A DNA stretch of 5,874 nucleotides from Actinomycetota bacterium (GTDB lineage: Bacteria > Actinomycetota > Actinomycetes > Nanopelagicales > Nanopelagicaceae), in contig WLCR01000072.1 of NCBI GenBank assembly GCA_009705235.1, positions 1-5,874 on the forward strand. The letters are read 5' to 3'. How positions within the stretch are numbered: the stretch's first letter is position 1; each line of letters begins with the position of its first letter. This document shows, one piece after another, positions 1 through 5,218 of the stretch. The notes beneath the pieces were generated by a model. It was not told the origin of the DNA. It was given only the letters and a program-made list of their open reading frames with translations, and made no database searches. The position numbers and the translations under genes are program-made.

Positions 1-322
1 AGATACGTCGAAGATGCTTCAGGTCGGCCTTAAGTCCCTAAAGCCAGGGGAAATTTTTGAATATCCAGGCGGATCAATCACATTTGAAGGTTATATCCAA
101 TGGGTTAACCTCAACTTCGTTGCAGATTCCGGAAAGAAGTTCGCATTATTGGGCGGTATTGTTGCGATCCTTGGGTTGCTTGCATCACTCTTTACTCGCA
201 GACGACGTATTTGGATTCGAGTTGAATCACAGGTAGAAGTTGCTGGGTTAGCAAAAAATGATGCACCAGGGCTAGATGTCGAAATGGAACAGTTTATTCG
301 GATGCTAAAGGGAGAGAAATAA
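1..322 (+). CDS. resB: ResB (Ccs1) cytochrome c biogenesis protein, C-terminal fragment
   Basis: Only the last 106 residues are present. The reading frame is open to the left edge (first whole codon at base 2), so the Met at base 14 is internal and not a start. ResB works with CcsB in the System II cytochrome c synthase, which moves heme across the membrane and attaches it to reduced apocytochromes c on the outer face. The visible part shows the family's C-terminal signature. An extracytoplasmic segment ends in FEGYIQWVNL (residues 28-37 of the fragment). One membrane helix follows at about 47-64, then the positive patch RRRR (66-69), which should hold the tail in the cytoplasm, and an acidic/basic tail of about 37 residues. 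Full-length ResB is usually about 500-550 aa, so roughly four fifths of the gene lies outside the window. The stop codon TAA abuts the ccsB start, implying co-translation. Family assignment is firm; the rest of the gene cannot be judged. Confidence 0.9.
   Translation, partial: DTSKMLQVGLKSLKPGEIFEYPGGSITFEGYIQWVNLNFVADSGKKFALLGGIVAILGLLASLFTRRRRIWIRVESQVEVAGLAKNDAPGLDVEMEQFIRMLKGEK
309..314 (+). promoter_or_regulatory. Shine-Dalgarno site of ccsB
   Basis: AGGGAG lies in the last codons of resB and ends 8 bases before the ATG at 323. This spacing supports that ATG as the ccsB start and shows that ccsB has its own ribosome site although it directly follows the resB stop. Confidence 0.7.
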
Positions 323-1213
323 ATGTCACGTTCGTGGGCTTTTGCATCAAACTACCTGATTTATTCTGCAATGGCTGTGTACACCTTGGCATTTTTTGCT
401 CACGCAATCGAAACTGCTTGGGCGGTAAAAGTTCCTAATGACACAACAAAGACACATGATTACAAGCGCACCGAAAAAGTTGCACGTGTCGCCACGGCGA
501 TGATGATTTTAGGCTTCATTCTTTTATTTGCAGGTGTGATAGCTCGTGGAATTTCTGCTGGGCGTGTGCCTTGGGGAAACATGTACGAGTTCTCGATCAC
601 TGGTGCACTTGCATTTACCGGCGCATATCTTGGCGCGTTGCGCAAATATGATCTTCGTTGGTTGGGTCTACTCGTTTCGATTTCAGTTTTGCTCACTCTT
701 GGCACAGCAGTTGCAGTTCTTTATCGCCCGAGTGCCCCACTTGTGCCTGCACTTAAATCAACTTGGTTAGTAATTCACGTTTCTGCTGCAATTGTTTCTG
801 GCGGAGTCTTCTTGCTTGCAAATGTGATTGCAGCAGCGTATTTGTATTTAGATAAAATGGAGTTGAAGGGCGAGCGAACAGCGTGGGCTAAACGCCTTCC
901 TTCATTAGAAGTTCTTGATCAATTGTCCTACCGATTGGTTGCATTTGTTTTTCCATTGTGGACCTTTGCAGTTATTGCAGGAGCAATCTGGGCCGAAAGT
1001 GCCTGGGGCCGTTACTGGGGTTGGGATCCAAAAGAAACCTGGGCGTTTATTACATGGGTTGCATATGCGGCTTACCTTCACGCCCGTGTGACTATTGGCT
1101 GGCGAGGACGCAGAGCGGCATGGCTATGTTTATTTGCAGGCTCTACATTCCTGTTTAATTATGTGTACGTCAATATTTGGGGAACTGGAAAGCACACGTA
1201 TTCGGGTCTTTAG
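323..1213 (+). CDS. ccsB: CcsB/ResC (CcsA-family) heme handling protein, c-type cytochrome biogenesis
   Basis: A 296-aa polytopic membrane protein with about eight hydrophobic segments. It is the heme-handling half of the System II cytochrome c synthase and partner of ResB just upstream. The diagnostic tryptophan-rich WWD loop is intact at residues 228-240 (WGRYWGWDPKETW). The histidines expected to hold heme are present: H152 before the WWD loop, H253 after it in a membrane helix, and H291 in the C-terminal GKHTYSG. Their spacing resembles the external and membrane histidine pairs described in fused CcsBA proteins; that residue mapping is by eye. PWGNMYEF (83-90) is another conserved block of the family. 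Length is normal for the stand-alone actinobacterial protein. ATG 323 directly follows the resB stop and has a good Shine-Dalgarno site. The TAG stop at 1211-1213 overlaps the end of the convergent small membrane protein gene, so no terminator fits between them. The family call is very secure. Confidence 0.95.
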   Translation: MSRSWAFASNYLIYSAMAVYTLAFFAHAIETAWAVKVPNDTTKTHDYKRTEKVARVATAMMILGFILLFAGVIARGISAGRVPWGNMYEFSITGALAFTGAYLGALRKYDLRWLGLLVSISVLLTLGTAVAVLYRPSAPLVPALKSTWLVIHVSAAIVSGGVFLLANVIAAAYLYLDKMELKGERTAWAKRLPSLEVLDQLSYRLVAFVFPLWTFAVIAGAIWAESAWGRYWGWDPKETWAFITWVAYAAYLHARVTIGWRGRRAAWLCLFAGSTFLFNYVYVNIWGTGKHTYSGL

Positions 1214-1473
1214 AGTTTTCCTAAGAAATCCGGATCATCATCTGGTGGAAGGATGCGTCGCTTAGGAGCTTTGCGTCCCTTTGGTTTATTTCTTCCAGCA
1301 ATTAAATATGCAACTGGACCAATTGCAAGAGCCTGTGGTCCAAGAATGATTATCAAAAGTAGCCAACCCCATTTTGGAAGTGTTTTAATCTGGGATTCAT
1401 CGGTTCGCGCGCAATCAATCAATGCATAAATCGTTAACCCGAAGACAATTATGAGTGGAAGAATCCGTGACAT
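1210..1473 (-). CDS. Small two-helix membrane protein with PLDc_N (phospholipase D-nuclease N-terminal-like) domain
   Basis: An 87-aa protein of unknown function. Helix 1 (about residues 4-19) leads into YALIDCART, helix 2 spans about 36-58 starting at LPKWGW, and YLIAGR follows. This helix, I/L-D-C/L, short loop, PKW, helix, YLI-GR layout is the PLDc_N family pattern. Despite the name, no HKD phospholipase motif is present and no enzymatic activity is implied. After the helices comes a strongly basic stretch (about 61-73) and then an acidic end, PPDDDPDFL (76-84), a tail I recall as typical of actinobacterial members. It is the last gene of the menE-menA leftward operon: 4 bases separate the menA stop from its ATG. 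No Shine-Dalgarno sequence is visible, so translation probably depends on ribosomes finishing menA. Its 3' end overlaps the ccsB stop by 4 bases. A role near the membrane in quinone or cytochrome assembly would fit the neighbours but is only a guess. Confidence 0.8.
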   Translation of the reverse strand: MSRILPLIIVFGLTIYALIDCARTDESQIKTLPKWGWLLLIIILGPQALAIGPVAYLIAGRNKPKGRKAPKRRILPPDDDPDFLGKL

Positions 1474-1477
1474 GTAT

Positions 1478-2326
1478 TTATTGTATCGCTAAGGCAAGGG
1501 CAAAAACTATGGCAAACATAAGTTGGAGCTTGCCAGTTCGGCCTAAAACCGGAATTAAATCCTTTCCGGAAACTCCGCTGAGTACTAACTTTGAAATCGA
1601 ATAACTCATTGGCGTCATTAACAGAGTAAGCATGGCCGCTGGAATCAGAGTGGCAATTGCCGCACCATGGGCTAATACCAAAAGAGTGACAAATACTCGG
1701 CGAGCTTTCAAATCTCCAAGCCGAACCGCAAGAGTTTTCTTTCCGACCAATTCATCTTGGGCGCGATCTCGAATGTTGTTGATAGCCAAGATCGCACAGG
1801 CAAGTGCACCCATTGGAATCGCCACAATGAAACTGAGCATAGTTATTGTGCCTGTTTGAACGTAATACGTACCCATGGTCGCGACTAATCCGAAGAAGGT
1901 GAAGACTGAAATTTCACCTAACCCACTGTATCCATAGGGATTCTTACCACCGGTGTATCCCCATGCTGCAGCAATTGCCAGCATGCCAACCAGAATAAGC
2001 AATGGTGAAGTAAGCAAGGACAACCAAACACCTGCGACGCTAGCAATTGCAAAAGAAATAAATGCAGCGTTTTTCACAGCCGAAGCTGAAGCCAACCCAC
2101 TTGCGACTAATCGAGTTGGGCCAATTCGATTTTCATCTGTTCCCTTGACGCCATCGCTGTAATCATTGGCGTAATTGACGCCGATCTGCAGCCAGACAGC
2201 AACCTTGAGCGCTAAAGCCGCACGGAACCAATTAAATTCTGATCCTGCAAGAGCTGAAGCAATGACTACTGGCGCAATTGCTGCCGACAAAGTGCGGGGA
2301 CGTGCTCCTAGTAGCCACTTATTCAT
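1478..2326 (-). CDS. menA: MenA, 1,4-dihydroxy-2-naphthoate polyprenyltransferase
   Basis: A 282-aa integral membrane enzyme of the UbiA prenyltransferase superfamily. It joins a polyprenyl diphosphate to DHNA with loss of CO2, giving demethylmenaquinone. Both aspartate-rich Mg-diphosphate motifs are seen: NDYSDGVKGTD at residues 54-64 and NNIRDRAQD at 173-181, the latter followed by KKTLAVRLG (186-194), which is typical of MenA rather than UbiA. The N-terminal WLLGARPRTL is also a MenA hallmark. The rest is about eight hydrophobic helices. An in-frame start 14 codons upstream (base 2368) exists, but ATG 2326 is preferred. It begins exactly at the family's conserved N-terminus and has GAAAGG 8 bases upstream, whereas the longer form would add a charged leader and bury 50 bases in menE. 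With this start it overlaps the menE stop by 8 bases, a sign of translational coupling. The call is firm. Confidence 0.95.
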   Translation of the reverse strand: MNKWLLGARPRTLSAAIAPVVIASALAGSEFNWFRAALALKVAVWLQIGVNYANDYSDGVKGTDENRIGPTRLVASGLASASAVKNAAFISFAIASVAGVWLSLLTSPLLILVGMLAIAAAWGYTGGKNPYGYSGLGEISVFTFFGLVATMGTYYVQTGTITMLSFIVAIPMGALACAILAINNIRDRAQDELVGKKTLAVRLGDLKARRVFVTLLVLAHGAAIATLIPAAMLTLLMTPMSYSISKLVLSGVSGKDLIPVLGRTGKLQLMFAIVFALALAIQ

Positions 2327-3377
2327 TCGCAATACCTTTCGCCAAACTTTTTCGATCAATCTTGCCAATACCCAGCAATGGTAACGAACTCATGCGATGT
2401 ATGCCTTTTGGTTTTGCAAAGTCACCAAAATCTTTTTCAAGATGTGCAGTGATTTGATCATCGCTAATTGTTCCAACGAGGGCAACTTGCAAACTCTGTC
2501 CCCACTGAGGGTCTTCAATAGCAAATGCTGCAAATTGAGTCTCTGGAAATGCAAGACTTAGCGAATTCTCAACAGCATTAAGTGAGAGATTTTCTCCACC
2601 AGAAATAATCACATCATCTGATCTTCCAATGACACATAGCTGGTCGTTTTTAAATTCACCTAAATCATTTGTTTCAAACCAGCCATCACTAAGTGGAATT
2701 GAAGATGCTAGAACAGGACCCTTTATACGAATTATTCCATTTCGAATTTCAATTTCAACACCCTCAATAGCTGTCCCATCGTAAACACAACCACCACAAG
2801 ATTCCGTCATTCCATATGTTGTAACAATTTTTATTTCAGCTAATTCGGCTTGCTTACGCAAGGCTTGAGATAAAGCAGCGCCTCCGACCAATACTGCTTT
2901 TGCTGATTGAAGGTGGCTCAATAAATTGTGGTCACCATTTAGCGCACGAAATAATTGTGTTGGAACAATTGCTGTGTAGTCTGCTTTTGGATATTCACCG
3001 TCGATGTTACGCAGATCAATTGGTATTGTTCCTAATTCGATTGAGCGCACAATCACATTGACAGCGGCCACATGTGTCAGTGGTAGCAACAGGGACCAAG
3101 TATCACCAGATTTTGCACCTATGAATTTATTGGAAGCACGCGCCGATGAAATCAATGCAGTCGATGTCAGCAAAACCTCTTTGGATGCACCAGTTGTTCC
3201 GGAAGTTCCGATTGCTACTGCGGTATTGCTCGGAGCGTATTCTGATGAGATTTCCCCAAAGCCAAGGATGGGGCCATCGCCCACGAGGGCTGCTGTGATT
3301 TCTCCCGCTAATTGGGAGATTTCGCATGCTGGGCTGACTCGAAGAATTTTTCGTTGTGACGAGGTATCCATTGCCAC
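2319..3377 (-). CDS. menE: MenE, o-succinylbenzoate-CoA ligase (short actinobacterial form)
   Basis: A 352-aa member of the ANL (AMP-forming acyl-CoA synthetase) superfamily that activates o-succinylbenzoate to its CoA thioester. Core motifs occur in order: the ATP-binding loop GTSGTTGASK (57-66), LPLTHVAAVNV (98-108), YGMTES (188-193), the ribose-binding Asp in TNDLG (D238), GRSDD (251-255) at the hinge, SGGENLS (259-265), and the C-terminal catalytic lysine in GIGKIDR (K339). Compared with MenE of Bacillus type (near 480 aa), about 130 residues are missing at the N-terminus. Short forms of about 350-380 aa are usual in actinobacteria, so this is not a truncation. The start is GTG 3377 or ATG 3371, two codons later. 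An in-frame stop at 3384-3386 rules out anything longer. No convincing Shine-Dalgarno lies before either, so a leaderless transcript is possible. It is first in the leftward operon with menA and diverges from menB. The function is secure; the exact start is not. Confidence 0.95.
   Translation of the reverse strand: MAMDTSSQRKILRVSPACEISQLAGEITAALVGDGPILGFGEISSEYAPSNTAVAIGTSGTTGASKEVLLTSTALISSARASNKFIGAKSGDTWSLLLPLTHVAAVNVIVRSIELGTIPIDLRNIDGEYPKADYTAIVPTQLFRALNGDHNLLSHLQSAKAVLVGGAALSQALRKQAELAEIKIVTTYGMTESCGGCVYDGTAIEGVEIEIRNGIIRIKGPVLASSIPLSDGWFETNDLGEFKNDQLCVIGRSDDVIISGGENLSLNAVENSLSLAFPETQFAAFAIEDPQWGQSLQVALVGTISDDQITAHLEKDFGDFAKPKGIHRMSSLPLLGIGKIDRKSLAKGIANE
2335..2340 (-). promoter_or_regulatory. 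Shine-Dalgarno site of menA
   Basis: Read on the minus strand, GAAAGG sits inside the last codons of menE, 8 bases before the ATG at 2326. It decides the menA start in favour of 2326 over the longer in-frame alternative at 2368. Confidence 0.65.
3301..3319. repeat. Short perfect inverted repeat in the 5' part of menE
   Basis: TCTCCC (3301-3306) and GGGAGA (3314-3319) form a 6-bp stem with a 7-base loop, about 60-75 bases inside menE and about 95 bases upstream of menB. No run of T follows on either strand, so it does not look like a terminator. It could be a hairpin in the menE mRNA or an operator-like site for the divergent pair, or it may be chance within coding sequence. Confidence 0.25.
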
Positions 3378-3412
3378 CGTAGGCTATCGCTAGCAACGAC
3401 GATGGAGGAAAT
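3378..3412. promoter_or_regulatory. Divergent menE/menB start region
   Basis: Only 35 bases separate the start codons of two divergent genes, so both promoters must sit here or inside the opposite gene's coding start. Weak TANNNT-type -10 candidates are visible: TAGGCT at 3381-3386 on the plus strand, pointing to menB, and TAGCCT at the same position on the minus strand, just before menE. Both are the same six bases read in opposite directions. No good -35 is seen. GCTA (3385-3388 is offset by one from the hexamer) is not claimed as an operator. The region is placed by gene layout; the promoter boxes themselves are speculative. Confidence 0.4.
3404..3409 (+). promoter_or_regulatory. Shine-Dalgarno site of menB
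   Basis: GGAGGA is a near-perfect anti-16S match ending 3 bases before the GTG at 3413. The spacing is shorter than ideal, but an in-frame stop at 3380-3382 and the absence of any other start codon between leave GTG 3413 as the only reasonable start. Confidence 0.7.
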
Positions 3413-4291
3413 GTGAGCAAGCCGATCAAGCGCGATTTTGGTAGCCGTCAGATTCCACAATGGGTGAGCGCACCTGGTGGAGAAGATTTCGTAGATATCA
3501 AATATCAAATGGGCGATGGTATCGCCAAGATTACGATCAATCGTCCGCAGGTTCGCAATGCATTTCGTCCTCAAACGATAATTGAATTAATTGAAGCGTT
3601 TGATTTAGCCCGTGACAATGAAGAAGTTGGCGTAATCATCTTTACTGGTGAAGGCACGGAAGCATTTTGTTCTGGAGGCGACATCAGTGTTCGGGGCGAC
3701 GATGGATATCTTGGTGATGACAAGTTAGCCAAAAAAGGGATCGGTCGACTTAATGTTTTAGATCTTCAAGTTCAGATTCGTCGTACACCAAAACCAATTG
3801 TTGCCATGGTTGCTGGTTGGGCAATCGGCGGGGGACATGTTCTACATGTTGTTTGCGATTTAACTATTGCCGCCGATAATGCAAAGTTTGGTCAAACCGG
3901 TCCAATGGTTGGTTCTTTTGATGGTGGATATGGAGCTGGACTATTGGCAGCACATGTTGGTCAAAAGAAAGCGCGCGAAATTTGGTTTATGACTCGCGAA
4001 TACGACGCACAAGAAGCGCTGACTATGGGACTTGTAAATACTGTTGTTCCGATTGCAGAATTAGAAGCAGAAACAGTTTCGTGGTGCCGTGAGATGCTAC
4101 GCAATTCTCCAATGGCTCTGCGATTACTGAAAGCAAGTTTGAATGCAGCAACTGATGGTCTAGCAGGGGTGCAACAACTTGCCGGCGATGCAACCTTGTT
4201 GTTCTACATGACCGAAGAAGGCCAAGAAGGTCGCGATGCATATAAAGAAAAGCGTGCTCCTGATTTTGGAAAGTTTCCAAAGCGCCCGTAA
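3413..4291 (+). CDS. menB: MenB, 1,4-dihydroxy-2-naphthoyl-CoA synthase
   Basis: A 292-aa crotonase-superfamily enzyme that closes the second ring of the naphthoquinone from o-succinylbenzoyl-CoA. Family signatures: [11 protein letters not shown] (43-53), the CSGGD oxyanion-hole block (86-90), GWAIGGGH with a second backbone amide site (135-142), VGSFDGGYG (166-174) with the catalytic Asp D170, and a C-terminal Tyr in LFYMTEE (Y265), which reaches the neighbouring subunit's active site in known structures. Residues 161-164 read QTGP, with W191 in AREIWF. This matches the E. coli type, in which a glycine leaves room for a bound bicarbonate acting as base, rather than the mycobacterial type with an Asp there. 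The start is a GTG with a strong Shine-Dalgarno sequence. It heads the rightward menB-menC-menD operon, 3 bases before menC and divergent from menE. Identification is very secure; bicarbonate dependence is inferred from the motif. Confidence 0.96.
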   Translation: MSKPIKRDFGSRQIPQWVSAPGGEDFVDIKYQMGDGIAKITINRPQVRNAFRPQTIIELIEAFDLARDNEEVGVIIFTGEGTEAFCSGGDISVRGDDGYLGDDKLAKKGIGRLNVLDLQVQIRRTPKPIVAMVAGWAIGGGHVLHVVCDLTIAADNAKFGQTGPMVGSFDGGYGAGLLAAHVGQKKAREIWFMTREYDAQEALTMGLVNTVVPIAELEAETVSWCREMLRNSPMALRLLKASLNAATDGLAGVQQLAGDATLLFYMTEEGQEGRDAYKEKRAPDFGKFPKRP

Positions 4292-4294
4292 TCC

Positions 4295-5218
4295 ATGGAT
4301 CTCTTTGATACTTTGCGTGTAGTTGCGCTGCCAACGACAACAAATTTTCGTGGCATTACTGTTCGTGAAGTTGCATTGATTCAAGGCGAATACGGTTGGG
4401 GCGAGTTCTCGCCATTTCTTGAGTATGACGATATTGAATCGGCACCTTGGTTAGCCTGTGCAATTGAAGCTGCAACCCATCCAAAACCACAGCTGTATCG
4501 CACTCATGTAGCAGTTAATGGGACTATTCCAGCACTGAACAATCCCGCAGATCTAGAAAGAATTATTGATTCATTCCCAGAAGTTAAAACCTTTAAAGTA
4601 AAGGTTGGTACCAATGTCAGCGAAGACTTGTACAGACTCGATGTTGTAAGAACCTTACGTCCATGGGCGGCAATACGAATCGATGTCAATGGTTTATGGA
4701 GCGTTGATGAAGCTGAAATGTTCATCAATTCAGCTGGTGATATCGAATATGTTGAGCAACCATGCGCAACAATTGAGGAACTTAGCGAATTAAAAAAGCG
4801 GGTAGATGTAAAGATTGTTGGTGATGAGATCCTTCGTAAAGCTAAAGATCCCTTTGCCATAGATTTAGCTGGAGCGGTTGATTATTTGATGTTAAAGGTT
4901 CAGCCACTCGGTGGAATCAAACGTGCTCACAAAATTGCAGAACATCACAATTTACCTGTCGTGGTTTCAAGTGCCCTAGAGAGTGCCGTCGGAATTAATT
5001 ATGGACTCACCTTGGCAGCTTCCTTTGAGGAGATGAACTTTGATTGTGGTCTTGGTACTGGTTCTCTATTGGCAAAGAACGTAGGTGAATTGCCAATAGT
5101 TGATGGAAAGATTGCAATTAGTGAGGTGATTCCTAATCTTGATGGCTTAGATGTCAGTGCGGATCGCTTCGAATGGTGGAAGAATCGGATTATGAGAACT
5201 GCGGAGTTGCTACAGTGA
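4295..5218 (+). CDS. menC: MenC, o-succinylbenzoate synthase
   Basis: A 307-aa enolase-superfamily (muconate lactonizing subgroup) enzyme that dehydrates SHCHC to o-succinylbenzoate. The catalytic set is complete. The KxK pair is in TFKVKVG (K101, K103). The three Mg ligands are D130 in RIDVNG, E154 in YVEQP and D177 in VGDEI. The opposite lysine is K201 in MLKVQPLGG. SSALES (225-230) is a further conserved barrel strand end. The N-terminal capping domain carries GWGEFSPFLEYD (34-45). The N-succinylamino acid racemase side activity known in some relatives cannot be excluded from sequence, but the location between menB and menD makes the menaquinone role clear. ATG 4295 lies 3 bases after the menB stop. 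No clear Shine-Dalgarno precedes it, so translation is probably coupled to menB. The stop overlaps the menD start by 4 bases. Confidence 0.94.
   Translation: MDLFDTLRVVALPTTTNFRGITVREVALIQGEYGWGEFSPFLEYDDIESAPWLACAIEAATHPKPQLYRTHVAVNGTIPALNNPADLERIIDSFPEVKTFKVKVGTNVSEDLYRLDVVRTLRPWAAIRIDVNGLWSVDEAEMFINSAGDIEYVEQPCATIEELSELKKRVDVKIVGDEILRKAKDPFAIDLAGAVDYLMLKVQPLGGIKRAHKIAEHHNLPVVVSSALESAVGINYGLTLAASFEEMNFDCGLGTGSLLAKNVGELPIVDGKIAISEVIPNLDGLDVSADRFEWWKNRIMRTAELLQ
5203..5206 (+). promoter_or_regulatory. Shine-Dalgarno site of menD
   Basis: GGAG inside the last codons of menC, 8 bases before the GTG at 5215. It supports this non-ATG start, which would otherwise be easy to miss. Confidence 0.6.

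Noticed and set aside
1219..1267. Inverted repeat TCCTAAG ... CTTAGGA as a terminator for ccsB
   Set aside because: The arms are 7 bp with a 35-base loop, lie in coding sequence of the small membrane protein, and no T-run follows.
1210..1473. Phospholipase D or nuclease activity for the small protein
   Set aside because: The protein matches only the N-terminal membrane domain named after such proteins and lacks any HKD catalytic motif.
2319..3377. menE as a truncated pseudogene because it lacks about 130 N-terminal residues
   Set aside because: All ATP-binding and catalytic motifs including the C-terminal lysine are intact, and this short length is normal for actinobacterial MenE.
3004..3393. 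129-codon plus-strand open frame opposite menE
   Set aside because: It lies wholly antisense to a well-supported MenE, shows no family motif and has no Shine-Dalgarno; a shadow of the real gene.
3127..3574. Two minus-strand frames crossing the menE/menB divergent gap
   Set aside because: They overlap MenE in a different frame and MenB antisense; their products show no motif.
4023..4384. Overlapping minus-strand open frames across the menB/menC junction
   Set aside because: No recognisable domains and fully antisense to two secure genes; shadow frames.
4504..4860. 118-codon minus-strand open frame opposite menC
   Set aside because: Low-complexity Ser/Thr/Leu-rich product antisense to the catalytic core of MenC; shadow frame.
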